Shown here: positions 44,318 to 52,834 of the stretch, piece after piece
Numbering within the stretch: the first letter of the stretch is position 1
Layout of the letters: each line of letters opens with the position of its first letter
DNA from: ZC4RG29 sp036381475
GTDB taxonomy: Bacteria; Bacteroidota; Bacteroidia; Cytophagales; Cyclobacteriaceae
NCBI GenBank assembly: GCA_036381475.1
Contig: DASVCT010000262.1
Location: 1-64,000 of the forward strand
DNA: 64,000 nt
Direction of reading: 5' to 3'
Program-made: the position numbers and the translations under genes
The notes under the pieces: generated by a model
What the model was told of the DNA's origin: nothing
Seen by the model: only the letters and a program-made list of their open reading frames with translations
Databases searched by the model: none

Positions 44318-44379
44318 GCCGGCGTCTCTCAGGTTGTAAGGCCGATTGCCTATCTTGATGCATTATTAACCTGAACGCT

Positions 44380-45570
44380 ATGTATTACTATCGACTGGGG
44401 CGTGTACCGCCCAAACGGCATACCCAATTTCGGCAACCGGACAACACACTGTACCGCGAAGAGGTGGTCAGTTCAAAAGGATTCTCCGGTATCTATTCGA
44501 TCCTCTATCACATCAATCCGCCAACGCGCGTAAGAGCTGTCGGCGAGTCCATACCGTACGGACCCCGGTTGCTTCAGGATTATGGACTACGGCATACCCA
44601 CTTGAATACTTCCGGCGTGGAAAGCACAGGCGACGACTATCTCTCCGCCAGGAAGGTCTTGCTGGCAAACGCCGATTGCGCCATAGCGATCTGTGCCCCC
44701 TCACAACGGCGCATGGATTATTTTTATAAGAATGCGGAAGGCGACGAGGTAATTTTTGTCCACGACGGTGAAGGCGTGCTCTACTCTCCGTTTGGCAAGC
44801 TGACGTTCCGCAAGGGCGATTATGTGGTCATTCCCCGCACGGTCATCTATCGGATGGAATTCGGTGACGGCCCGCTTCGCCTCCTGATCATCGAATCAGC
44901 GTCACCTATCGAAACCGTGAAACGATACCGGAATGAACTGGGTCAACTCCTTGAACATTCGCCTTATTGCGAACGGGACATCAGGCCGCCTGAAGAGTTG
45001 GTCACCGACGCCGCCGGGGGTGAATGGCTGATCCGGATAAAAAAGCAGGGCTATCTTCACAGTTATCACTATGATTTCAGTCCCATGGATCTCGTTGGAT
45101 GGGATGGCTTTCTGTGGCCCTATGCGTTTTCGATTCACGATTTTGAACCGATCACTGGTCGCATCCATCAGCCGCCGCCAGTCCACCAGACCTTTCAGGG
45201 TCACAACTTCGTGATCTGTTCATTCGTTCCGCGGCTTTTCGATTATCATCCGCTTTCTATTCCCGCACCTTACAATCATAGCAACATCGACAGCGACGAG
45301 GTGCTCTACTACGCCGAAGGAAACTTTATGAGCAGGCGCGGCATTGAAAGAGGAAGCTTTACCCTCCACCCGGGGGGACTGCCTCACGGCCCGCATCCCG
45401 GCACGGTGGAAAAAAGCATCGGTGCTAAGGCCACGGAAGAACTTGCGGTAATGATCGACACGTTCCGTCCGCTTCACCCCACCGAGGACGCGCTCCCGTT
45501 TGTCGACACGAATTACCCGATGAGTTGGACGGAAGATGCGACCGGATTCCACGAAGTCAATGCTCCGTAG
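44380..45570 (+). CDS. hmgA: Homogentisate 1,2-dioxygenase
   Basis: A 396-residue cupin-type ring-cleaving dioxygenase of tyrosine degradation. The N-terminal beta domain has YYYRLGRVPPKRHTQFRQ; iron ligands lie in RIHQPPPVHQTFQGHNF and the late HPGGLPHGPHPGTVE, as in the family. It converts homogentisate to maleylacetoacetate. No other tyrosine pathway gene (hppD, fahA, maiA) is in the window, so it stands alone here. The 3' end is 3 bases from the convergent small membrane gene. Confidence 0.94.
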   Translation: MYYYRLGRVPPKRHTQFRQPDNTLYREEVVSSKGFSGIYSILYHINPPTRVRAVGESIPYGPRLLQDYGLRHTHLNTSGVESTGDDYLSARKVLLANADCAIAICAPSQRRMDYFYKNAEGDEVIFVHDGEGVLYSPFGKLTFRKGDYVVIPRTVIYRMEFGDGPLRLLIIESASPIETVKRYRNELGQLLEHSPYCERDIRPPEELVTDAAGGEWLIRIKKQGYLHSYHYDFSPMDLVGWDGFLWPYAFSIHDFEPITGRIHQPPPVHQTFQGHNFVICSFVPRLFDYHPLSIPAPYNHSNIDSDEVLYYAEGNFMSRRGIERGSFTLHPGGLPHGPHPGTVEKSIGAKATEELAVMIDTFRPLHPTEDALPFVDTNYPMSWTEDATGFHEVNAP

Positions 45571-45573
45571 GTG

Positions 45574-45798
45574 TCAGGTCTTGGGTTTTTTTCGCTCGCG
45601 GCTAAGACTAAAATATAGCAGGGCGCCGAGGAGATTGAAAAGGAGAATCAACAGCAACCAGATGGCCTTGTCGTAGGGCCGTTTGAATTTGCTTCGTATG
45701 ACGTCAATGATTGCGATGATGGGCACGATGATCGCCAACGCGATGAAAACGTAGATGATGATCCATTCGGTACTTAACGGCAGTTCAGAGAAATCCAT
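45574..45798 (-). CDS. Small PLDc_N-type membrane protein
   Basis: A 74-residue protein with two membrane helices (WIIIYVFIALAIIVPIIAII and AIWLLLILLFNLLGALLYFSL) separated by VIRSKFKRPYDKA and ended by RERKKP. This is the phospholipase D-nuclease N-terminal (PLDc_N) family, small membrane anchors of unknown role. It is convergent with hmgA. Confidence 0.8.
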   Translation of the reverse strand: MDFSELPLSTEWIIIYVFIALAIIVPIIAIIDVIRSKFKRPYDKAIWLLLILLFNLLGALLYFSLSRERKKPKT

Positions 45799-45848
45799 AT
45801 TGGTGATTTATGGGCATGGTGCGAATGGCTCTGTCGGGTATCGGCAAG

Positions 45849-46424
45849 TTAGTGGTTATTAATCCATTTTTCAATTACTCTCGGATAATGGTAGTGCTCA
45901 AGACGATGCACCTTCTCGGCGATCGATTCCGGTGAGTCGTCGGCGTCCACTTCACAAGTGGCTTGAAAAATTACCGGTCCTTCGTCATACGCTTCCGTCA
46001 CTTCGTGAATAGTGATGCCGGTCTGCAAATCGCCCGAGGCTTTCACGGCTTCATGCACGCGCATACCGTACATCCCCTTGCCACCGTATGCCGGCAACAA
46101 GGCTGGATGAATGTTCAGGATGCGGGCGGGAAACATTTGAAGAAGACTTTCCGGAAGAAGCCAGAGAAACCCGGCAAGGACAAGGTGGGTGATACCCATG
46201 TCGCGAAGCAAGTTGGAGACGTGCGGCTTGTCGTAGAACTCATGTCTGTTGAAGACGATGGTGGGAATACCATGTTTGCGGGCACGTTCAAGTACGAAGG
46301 CGTTCGGCTTATTGGAGAGCACGACGGCCACTGAAATCGTTGGATGACCGCGGAAATAGTTGATAATGGCCTCTGCATTGGTGCCGTTCCCGGAGGCGAG
46401 AATGGCGATTCGGGCATTCTGCAT
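45849..46424 (-). CDS. purN: Phosphoribosylglycinamide formyltransferase
   Basis: 191 residues from ATG 46424, 9 codons after an alternative upstream ATG. It transfers a formyl group to GAR in purine synthesis. The substrate loop is ASGNGTNAEAIINYF, the catalytic asparagine-histidine pair is in NIHPALLPAYGGKGMYG, and the aspartate is in AYDEGPVIFQ. It pairs functionally with purH earlier in the window. UbiA lies upstream on the same strand. Confidence 0.95.
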   Translation of the reverse strand: MQNARIAILASGNGTNAEAIINYFRGHPTISVAVVLSNKPNAFVLERARKHGIPTIVFNRHEFYDKPHVSNLLRDMGITHLVLAGFLWLLPESLLQMFPARILNIHPALLPAYGGKGMYGMRVHEAVKASGDLQTGITIHEVTEAYDEGPVIFQATCEVDADDSPESIAEKVHRLEHYHYPRVIEKWINNH

Positions 46425-46467
46425 GCCGCAAAAGAAAAGAATCCCCGGCACAGGGCAAAATGTCGGG

Positions 46468-47325
46468 TCACACGAATGCCATGCTGATGATTCCCAGCAC
46501 GAGAATCACCTTGCAGAATGTGCTTATCCAGGTGAACTCTCTTTTCATATCTGCACGAAGGAGCCAGATCGCCAGCAGCGAGACGGGCGCAAACAGGAAC
46601 AGCACAAAGTAGTAGAGCGGCAACTGGGTGTATGACCGGTTGAGCAGGAGGACGGAGGTAAGGAACATGATGAGGATGAGAAAGATTACGCCCTTGGTCC
46701 TGCGAATGCCAAGAAGGATGGGCAGGGTACGGCATCCGAATGTATTGTCGCCTTTCAGATCCTCCATATCCTTGACGATTTCACGCACAAGAGTCATGAA
46801 GAACGCGAACAGTGCGTAAATCCAAATCAGGCTGTGATGTGGAAAGAAAAGCGCGTCTACAACCAGGATACTGAGACCGGTGAGGAGGGCTACGGCGACA
46901 TTGCCGATAAAGGGCTTTCTCTTCAGTGTGTTCGAATACAGCCAGAGCAGCCATACCGAGAAGAGATTTACGGCTCCAATCCAGAGCGAGAGATATACTC
47001 CGATGAGAATTCCCGCCGCCGAAAATATGCCGTGGAGCAACAGGGCGTAACGGCGACCGATGCTTCTGCCAACGACTACACGGTCGGGCTTGTTGATGAG
47101 GTCAATCTTGACATCATAGTAGTCGTTGATGATATACCCTGCCGCCGCAATCAGGAGCGTTGACGCGGTAAGCAGCGCAAGCCTCGGATTGAAAACGACA
47201 TCCGAGTCAACCAGGTAAGCGGCAGTGAAGTATTGCGCCAGGGCAATAATAAAAAGATTCCATACCCGGGTCAGCCGAAGAAGCGATGCGGTAAAATCCT
47301 TGAGTCTGGTAATCGCCGTTTCCAT
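46468..47325 (-). CDS. UbiA family prenyltransferase
   Basis: 285 residues from ATG 47325; a longer upstream frame is rejected because it runs through repeat-rich intergenic DNA. The aspartate-rich motifs NDYYDVKIDLINKPDR and MEDLKGDN identify UbiA enzymes, which attach polyprenyl chains to acceptors, with about eight membrane helices. Related Bacteroidota proteins are named geranylgeranylglycerol-phosphate geranylgeranyltransferase-like; the true acceptor is not determinable here. Confidence 0.88.
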   Translation of the reverse strand: METAITRLKDFTASLLRLTRVWNLFIIALAQYFTAAYLVDSDVVFNPRLALLTASTLLIAAAGYIINDYYDVKIDLINKPDRVVVGRSIGRRYALLLHGIFSAAGILIGVYLSLWIGAVNLFSVWLLWLYSNTLKRKPFIGNVAVALLTGLSILVVDALFFPHHSLIWIYALFAFFMTLVREIVKDMEDLKGDNTFGCRTLPILLGIRRTKGVIFLILIMFLTSVLLLNRSYTQLPLYYFVLFLFAPVSLLAIWLLRADMKREFTWISTFCKVILVLGIISMAFV

Positions 47326-47386
47326 GGTGTCGTCCCGATTACAAAAGTAACGAGACGGCCCGTTTGATTTGCGATTAGTGATTCTT

Positions 47387-47512
47387 GATTTGTGATTTTT
47401 GATTGGTCCGCTGATTCCCGGTTGCCAATCAGCGACGACGTTCGTTTTCACCCCGAGGCCACGATCGACGGACAAACTCAATTCACAAATCACAAATCAA
47501 AAATCACAAATC
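47387..47512. repeat. Nested inverted repeat in the ubiA-TonB receptor spacer
   Basis: An 18-base arm, GATTTGTGATTTTTGATT (47387-47404), has its perfect reverse complement at 47495-47512. Between them GCTGATT (47410-47416) pairs with AATCAGC (47427-47433). Related copies such as GATTAGTGATTCTTGATT lie beside the outer arm. No reading frame is seen; it resembles a small non-coding intergenic element. Confidence 0.75.
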
Positions 47513-47522
47513 CACGAACCCC

Positions 47523-49880
47523 TCACAGTCTCACCGCTATCCTTCCCAGGACGTTGACGCCGGCCTGAGGGTAGAAATAGGGCACGCCATCGTAGCTATA
47601 CCCGTTGGACGCGTATTCCGCATCAAAGAGATTGTTGACGAGCAGGCTCAACTCGACGCGCCTCATACCCGTTGGTTGGAACTCCCAGGTTATCCTGAGG
47701 TCGTTAACGAAGTACGCGTCGAGGGTTAGGACTTCGTTCTGCGTGTTGTCCAGGTACTGCTTGCTCACATACTTCGACAAAAGGGAGATGCCTACACGCC
47801 GGTGGGGGTGGAAGGTCAACTGGCTTCCGGCAATCCAGTCGGGCGAAAGAATAATCGCCGTATTGGCCTTCCGTGTGCTGCCGTCGGTATCTTCCCATAC
47901 GTAGTCGATGTTCCGGTTTCTGCTCCATGTCGCATTGACGTTCCAGTCTACCCACTTGGAAAACCGCATACCGGCCGAGACCTCGATGCCTGTGCGGTAG
48001 CTCTTGCCGACGTTGGCCCGAATGGGATTACCGACGTTGTCGAGTGCGCCGGTGAGAACCAACTGATCCCGGTATCGCATAAGGTAGTAGTTGATAGCAA
48101 AGTCATATGAAGACGCTGACTTGCGGAAGCCGGCTTCCAGGTTACCCATGTGTTCCGGTCGTGGCTGTACATCGTTTTCCAGGTAGTCGTTGCGTGCAGG
48201 CTCCCGGTGCGCGATGGCATAGGAAGCGTACACCACGCCGCCGTCGTTGAGGGTGTAGCTGAGTCCGGCCTTCGGATTGAAGAAGTTGTGTTCGTCGGAA
48301 ATGTCGTACATCGTCTGGTCATCGTCCGTGCCGGCTGTTGTATAAGCCACCCGCCGCCATTGAATGTCTGCAAAACCATTAAGGCGGTCGGTGAACCGGT
48401 ATTGGACCTTTGCGTAAAGGTTGACGTCGGACTTATCGGACTCACCCTCGTAAAACCGCTGACCCGGTACCTGGTCGGGTACGTACTCTCCCCATGTGAT
48501 TTCTCCGAAGTGATACGCGGGTTTGAACCGGTGATACCCTCCACCGAACGTAAAGTCGGCGTTGGCGCCTTCGTGCTGCAGTGAAAATGTTGCACCGTAG
48601 AAGTGATTCTTAAGCCATTTTCGTGTAACGAAATCGCCGGCTTCGATAAGGCTGTCGCCAATAACAACATTGGGAAGGCCCAGTGATGCAAATGATTCAT
48701 CCTGGTTGTATTCTTCGTAGTATCCGCGTCCAAAGGTGTAGTGCACGGCCGCGGATAGCGTCGTCGAAGGTGATAAGGCCTGGGACAGGTGCAGTTGACT
48801 GTGATCCTGCCGGTAGTTATCGGTTTGATTGTCGTAATACCGGATCACGTTCCCATCGTCGTCGTAGATCGCACCGGCGTAGTTAAAGGTCCGCCGCTCC
48901 TTCATCATCTCGGGGTCGATTCCGTACCACGACTGATACGTCACTTCTCTTCCTCCGAAGAATATGGCGGAAAGCAGGGTGCGATCGGAACGATACCCGG
49001 TGGAAAGGTAGTACGATCCCAAGTCCGAGTAGGCGCGATCGATGTAGCCGTCCGAGGCGATCTTTGAAAGCCTTCCTTCCGCAGACCAGTGTCCGCTGAT
49101 GAGTCCTGTCCCCGCAGTAAGTGTGTATCTGCGCGTGTTGAAAGATCCCATCGCCAGCGTAGCTTCCGCGAAAGGCGTATCGCCGCCAAGATTGGTTTGC
49201 AGGTTTACGGTCCCTCCGAACGCGCCGGCTCCATTGGTCGATGTTCCAACACCGCGTTGTATCTGGATGCTTCGCGCTGAGGAGGCGATGTCGGGAATGT
49301 CCACCCAAAAAGTGCCCAGCGATTCACTGTCATTGTAAGGAATGCCGTTGATGGTAACGTTGATGCGCGTGGCATCGCTTCCCCGGATGCGCAGCCCAGT
49401 GTATCCGATTCCTGTGCCAGCGTCAGAGGTCGTCACCAAAGACGGCGTCCAGTTGAGCAGGTAGGGAAGATCCTGACCGAAGTCCTGCCCGCGGATCGTA
49501 GCGCGGTCCATGTTCACAAAGGTGGTTGGCGTGAGTGCGTCGGCGCGGGTTGCTTCGACGACGACCTCGTCGGTAAACGTAGGCGCTTCTTTCAGCGTGA
49601 CGTCAACGTTGATATCGCGCGAGACATCTACCGGCAAAGAGGCATCGGCGTGCCCCAGATACCGGACAAAAAGCGTGTACTTTCCATGGGGGACATTTGA
49701 CACTGCGAAATGTCCGGAGCTGTCGGTCACGGCAGAGCTGTAGCCGGGCAGCAGTTGGACCGTAGCGCCGGCAAGTGGTTGAAGCGTTTCGTGCTGTCGC
49801 ACGACGCCGGTGACGTTGAATTGTGCGACGGCAGCAATTGATGACAGTGCGAGGAGCACCGTTTGCGTAAAACGTAGCAT
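47523..49880 (-). CDS. TonB-dependent outer-membrane receptor, probable thiamin receptor
   Basis: A 785-residue receptor with a signal peptide ending VAQ, an N-terminal CarboxypepD_reg-like domain (FNVTGVVRQHETLQPLAGATVQL), a plug with ATIRGQDFGQDLPYLLNWTPS and GLRIRGSDATRINVTINGIP, and a 22-strand-type barrel ending GRIAVRL. A TPP riboswitch in its leader implies control by thiamin pyrophosphate, so uptake of thiamin or a related compound is likely; the plug sequence alone would not show this. The receptor is not paired with a SusD-like gene. Confidence 0.9.
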   Translation of the reverse strand: MLRFTQTVLLALSSIAAVAQFNVTGVVRQHETLQPLAGATVQLLPGYSSAVTDSSGHFAVSNVPHGKYTLFVRYLGHADASLPVDVSRDINVDVTLKEAPTFTDEVVVEATRADALTPTTFVNMDRATIRGQDFGQDLPYLLNWTPSLVTTSDAGTGIGYTGLRIRGSDATRINVTINGIPYNDSESLGTFWVDIPDIASSARSIQIQRGVGTSTNGAGAFGGTVNLQTNLGGDTPFAEATLAMGSFNTRRYTLTAGTGLISGHWSAEGRLSKIASDGYIDRAYSDLGSYYLSTGYRSDRTLLSAIFFGGREVTYQSWYGIDPEMMKERRTFNYAGAIYDDDGNVIRYYDNQTDNYRQDHSQLHLSQALSPSTTLSAAVHYTFGRGYYEEYNQDESFASLGLPNVVIGDSLIEAGDFVTRKWLKNHFYGATFSLQHEGANADFTFGGGYHRFKPAYHFGEITWGEYVPDQVPGQRFYEGESDKSDVNLYAKVQYRFTDRLNGFADIQWRRVAYTTAGTDDDQTMYDISDEHNFFNPKAGLSYTLNDGGVVYASYAIAHREPARNDYLENDVQPRPEHMGNLEAGFRKSASSYDFAINYYLMRYRDQLVLTGALDNVGNPIRANVGKSYRTGIEVSAGMRFSKWVDWNVNATWSRNRNIDYVWEDTDGSTRKANTAIILSPDWIAGSQLTFHPHRRVGISLLSKYVSKQYLDNTQNEVLTLDAYFVNDLRITWEFQPTGMRRVELSLLVNNLFDAEYASNGYSYDGVPYFYPQAGVNVLGRIAVRL

Positions 49881-49944
49881 GTGGTAACTGTTTGGTGTAA
49901 ACTGGCAGACTTACAGGGGAATATGTCTGCCTGTGTTTAACCGT

Positions 49945-49960
49945 CCTGCACGATTGCAGG
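49945..49960 (-). promoter_or_regulatory. Hairpin just 3' of the TPP aptamer
   Basis: CCTGCA-ATCG-TGCAGG on the minus strand is a perfect 6-bp hairpin seven bases after the aptamer core and 65 bases before the receptor ATG. No T-run follows, so it is more likely a structural or translation-control element of the expression platform than a terminator. Confidence 0.45.
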
Positions 49961-50041
49961 CTTGCCTTCCCTTCGGCCGCATTACCGGCATCAGGTAGTA
50001 TGGGTATGATCTCAGCCCGTTATGTTAAGGCACCCCTTAGT
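49958..50041 (-). ncRNA. TPP (THI-element) riboswitch aptamer
   Basis: The minus strand carries the conserved TPP riboswitch blocks in order and spacing: GGGGTGCC (start of core), GGCTGAGATCATACCC with CTGAGAT at 50015-50009, ACCTGATGCCGGTAATGC (ACCTGAT at 49996-49990), and GAAGGGAAGGC (49974-49967). The receptor gene is 78 bases downstream, and a TAACTTTG promoter element lies about 35 bases upstream. TPP binding would lower receptor expression. The outer P1 pairing is not obvious to me. Confidence 0.93.
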
Positions 50042-50075
50042 TAACTGGTCGTGTGTTGTGTGCGTGTGACGGCCA

Positions 50076-50083
50076 CAAAGTTA
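50076..50083 (-). promoter_or_regulatory. Bacteroidota -7 element (TAACTTTG) ahead of the TPP riboswitch
   Basis: TAACTTTG on the minus strand matches TAnnTTTG and lies 35 bases before the conserved core of the riboswitch, so transcription from it would include the whole aptamer. A clear -33 TTG was not found. Confidence 0.55.
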
Positions 50084-50215
50084 ACAAAGATGCCTTAATA
50101 AAAAATCCCGACCGGTTGGTCAAAGGCGGTAGTGGTTGGTTCAACCTGAATTTTTTGAGGAAAAGAAAATTTTTTACGCTGGCTTCTGTCTGAAAAATCC
50201 GAATATTAATGAGAA

Positions 50216-50722
50216 ATGCAATCCACAATGTTTGAAGTAACGGTCGGAACGGAGAGGTTCCGCATGCAGCTTACGGAAGAAGGGCTTTATGTCGACGATG
50301 CGTTGCTCTCCCTGGATGTGGCGCGGATAGACGAAAACACGTATTCGCTGATATACCAGGGAAAAAGTTTCACAGGTGAGATCATCAAGGCTGATGCGCG
50401 CCGGCGCATGATTGTTATCCGCATCAACGGACGGCCTTATGAAGTGAGCGTCAAGGATCGGTTCGACCTTCTCCTTGAAAAGTTGGGGATCGGCGCGAAC
50501 GATGCGAGTCGGCTCAACGCTGTGCGGGCTCCGATGCCGGGACTCATCGTCGACATGAAGGTGAAGGAAGGCGATACGGTGGCGCCCCGCGATCCGTTGC
50601 TCGTACTGGAGGCAATGAAAATGGAAAATGTACTGAGAGCACCCGGGCCGGGCGTCGTGAAGTCGATACACGTAACAAAAGGAGACCGCGTGGAAAAGAA
50701 CCAGATCCTGGTGGAATTCTGA
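50216..50722 (+). CDS. Biotin carboxyl carrier-type protein
   Basis: A 168-residue protein. The first 95 residues are a beta-rich segment of unknown role; residues about 98-168 are a biotinyl/lipoyl domain with APMPGLIVDMKVKEGD and the biotinylation site VLEAMKMENVLRAP. It would carry CO2 for an acyl-CoA carboxylase, but no carboxylase genes are in the window. The ATG at 50216 could be replaced by the ATG at 50228. Confidence 0.9.
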   Translation: MQSTMFEVTVGTERFRMQLTEEGLYVDDALLSLDVARIDENTYSLIYQGKSFTGEIIKADARRRMIVIRINGRPYEVSVKDRFDLLLEKLGIGANDASRLNAVRAPMPGLIVDMKVKEGDTVAPRDPLLVLEAMKMENVLRAPGPGVVKSIHVTKGDRVEKNQILVEF

Positions 50723-50801
50723 CCCTAGCTGAAGCGTCCGGTATCCTGATATTTTTCTGTGACCTTCCGCAAAAATTCGCTTCAATCCCGGATAGAGATT
50801 C

Positions 50802-50809
50802 TATATTTG
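50802..50809 (+). promoter_or_regulatory. Bacteroidota -7 element (TATATTTG) for pyrH
   Basis: TATATTTG fits TAnnTTTG and ends 26 bases before the pyrH ATG at 50836. It lies after the BCCP gene and gives pyrH its own promoter. No clear -33 element is seen. Confidence 0.5.
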
Positions 50810-50835
50810 CCGTGATTTGTTGACGACCAGGCTAC

Positions 50836-51543
50836 ATGAAATACAAGCGAATTCTGTTGAAACTCAGCGGTGAAGCATTACAGGGTCCTAACAAGAGTAC
50901 TAATATCGACCCTGGTGTGCTGGAGCAGTACTGTGAAGAGATAAAGGCTGTACGGGAGAAGGGAGTGGAAGTGGCCATCGTTATCGGAGGCGGCAATATC
51001 TTTCGCGGAGGCCAGGCAGAGCAGCTGGGAATCGACAGGGTTCAGGGCGATTACATGGGCATGCTCGCGACGGTCATCAACGGCATGGCATTGCAGAGCG
51101 CGTTGGAACGACACGGTCTGTATACGCGCCTGATGGCGGGAATAAAGATGGAGCAGGTATGCGAGCCCTTCATCCGCCGACGCGCCATCCGTCACCTTGA
51201 AAAAGGCAGGATCGTCATCTTCGGCGCGGGCATAGGCAACCCGTATTTCACTACCGATTCCACTGCAAGCCTTCGCGCCATCGAGGTCCAGGCACAGGTT
51301 GTCCTTAAGGGAACGCGCGTTGACGGAGTTTACTCCCGCGACCCGGAGAAGTACCCCGATGCCGAACGCTTTACCAGGCTCACGTTCCAGGAGGCGTACG
51401 AAAAAAATCTCAACATTATGGACATGACGGCGTTCACGCTGTGCATGGAGAATAACCTGCCGATCATCGTGTTCGACATGAACAAGAAGGGGAACCTTTT
51501 GAAAGTAGTTGCCGGTGAACCCGCAGGCACGCTCATCAGTTAA
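50836..51543 (+). CDS. pyrH: UMP kinase
   Basis: A 235-residue amino-acid-kinase-fold enzyme making UDP from UMP. KRILLKLSGEALQG begins the ATP site, VIGGGNIFRGG the glycine loop, and FGAGIGNPYFTTDSTASLRA the UMP region. It lacks P-loop features, as expected for the hexameric bacterial form. frr follows 68 bases downstream, a pairing common in bacteria. Confidence 0.98.
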   Translation: MKYKRILLKLSGEALQGPNKSTNIDPGVLEQYCEEIKAVREKGVEVAIVIGGGNIFRGGQAEQLGIDRVQGDYMGMLATVINGMALQSALERHGLYTRLMAGIKMEQVCEPFIRRRAIRHLEKGRIVIFGAGIGNPYFTTDSTASLRAIEVQAQVVLKGTRVDGVYSRDPEKYPDAERFTRLTFQEAYEKNLNIMDMTAFTLCMENNLPIIVFDMNKKGNLLKVVAGEPAGTLIS

Positions 51544-51561
51544 CGGCCCGCCGCGTATTCG

Positions 51562-51569
51562 TAAATTTG
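51562..51569 (+). promoter_or_regulatory. Bacteroidota -7 element (TAAATTTG) for frr
   Basis: TAAATTTG fits TAnnTTTG in the pyrH-frr spacer and ends 42 bases before the frr ATG at 51612. An A/T-rich leader follows. The -33 element is not clear. Confidence 0.45.
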
Positions 51570-51611
51570 TGTCTATCCGCTATATTTATATTCACTATAA
51601 AAATATATGTG

Positions 51612-52166
51612 ATGGAAGAAATTCAACTTTACCTTGACGAAGCCAGGGAGCAAATGCAGAAGGCTTATGTCCATGTCGGTAACGAGTTGGTAAAGATTCG
51701 TGCGGGCAAGGCGAACCCGTCAATGCTCGACGGAGTTCAGGTGTCATACTACGGAACGATGTCGCCGATCAACCAGGTCGCTTCCATAACTACGCCTGAT
51801 GCACGGACAATTTTCATCAAGCCCTGGGAAAAAGGCTTGATCCATGAGATAGAAAAGGCAATCATAAACGCCAACCTTGGCGTTACTCCGCAAAACGACG
51901 GGCAGCAAGTAATCCTGAACGTACCCCAGCTTACCGAAGAACGGCGTAAGCAGCTGGTAAAACAGGTCGGGCAGGAAGTTGAACACGGAAAGGTCAGCAT
52001 TCGCACTATCCGGAAGGAGACCAACGAACAGCTTAAGAAGATCAAGGGCGTTTCGGAAGACGACATCAAGAACGGTGAAGAGGAGGTTCAGAAGCTGACG
52101 AACGAATTCATCCAGAAGATGGACGCCCTGATGAAGAAAAAGGAAAGTGAGATCATGACCGTTTAG
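51612..52166 (+). CDS. frr: Ribosome recycling factor
   Basis: 184 residues from ATG 51612, the usual length; a start 45 bases earlier is rejected. KIRAGKANPSMLDGVQVSYYGTMSPINQVASITTPDARTI is the family core, and the long helical hairpin follows (TEERRKQLVKQVGQEVEHGKVSIRTIRKE). It splits the post-termination ribosome with EF-G. Confidence 0.97.
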   Translation: MEEIQLYLDEAREQMQKAYVHVGNELVKIRAGKANPSMLDGVQVSYYGTMSPINQVASITTPDARTIFIKPWEKGLIHEIEKAIINANLGVTPQNDGQQVILNVPQLTEERRKQLVKQVGQEVEHGKVSIRTIRKETNEQLKKIKGVSEDDIKNGEEEVQKLTNEFIQKMDALMKKKESEIMTV

Positions 52167-52212
52167 CGGTCACCAGCACGATTACATTGCCGGGCGAACG
52201 TCTCGCTCAGGC

Positions 52213-52701
52213 TCAGGACGATATATACTCGTCCAGTTTTCCCTTGTCCCGCGCTTTGATGGCTCGTTTGAGTTCACGCGTCGAGGGAACCTTGTTGCCC
52301 GGATCTTCACAATATTTCAGCAGCATTTCGAAGGCGTTTCGTTCCACCTCCCTCCCATCCGGATGTGTTGTGCTTTCGAGAACGTACTTGGTCATTGCTG
52401 CCATATAAATGCCGAGTACGGCCTCGTTGTCGCTCATCAGCCTGCCAATGGCCTTTCCGAGAATGAATGTATGATCCGGCGTGCCGGCCATCCACTGTGA
52501 AAGTACGGCCAGCGCAGTCTTTCGTGCCGGATTGGTAGGCTCGGCTGCCACATTCAGGATAAAGTTCGCGCATTCGAGCACGGTGGACTCGTTGGCTTTG
52601 TAATCAGAAGCTGAAGCGAATGAAACTGACTGCCACTTTTCCGGATCTTGTGCCCAGGCCACATTCAGGGTGACCAGGCAGAGAAGAGCAAGAATTTTCA
52701 T
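52213..52701 (-). CDS. Small exported hypothetical protein
   Basis: 162 residues from ATG 52701, which starts a signal peptide (MKILALLCLVTLNVAWAQDP). The mature part is helical, including VLECANFILNVAAEPTNPARKTALAVLSQW and YMAAMTKYVLESTTH, with an acidic C-terminal helix. It probably acts in the periplasm. No family recognised; it is divergent from ppc. Confidence 0.72.
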   Translation of the reverse strand: MKILALLCLVTLNVAWAQDPEKWQSVSFASASDYKANESTVLECANFILNVAAEPTNPARKTALAVLSQWMAGTPDHTFILGKAIGRLMSDNEAVLGIYMAAMTKYVLESTTHPDGREVERNAFEMLLKYCEDPGNKVPSTRELKRAIKARDKGKLDEYISS

Positions 52702-52809
52702 CAGACGAGTTTTGACATTGAAGGTAATGATTAATATGCTCAGAGAAAAGGAACTGTCAGTCATCACAAAGAAAATCGGGAACGTACGTTTAAGGAGTCC
52801 AGTTATTGA

Positions 52810-52817
52810 TAAATTTG
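52810..52817 (+). promoter_or_regulatory. Bacteroidota -7 element (TAAATTTG) for ppc
   Basis: TAAATTTG fits TAnnTTTG and ends 17 bases before the ppc ATG at 52835. GGGAGG between them could also act as a Shine-Dalgarno sequence, which is unusual in this window. Confidence 0.5.
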
Positions 52818-52834
52818 CCGGGAGGTTCTAACGC

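Noticed and set aside
47387..47512. Possible CRISPR-like repeat
   Set aside because: There are only two arms in inverted orientation with no spaced direct repeats or cas genes.
48150..48584. A 144-codon plus-strand frame in the TonB receptor gene
   Set aside because: Shadow frame; no start signal and no recognisable domain.
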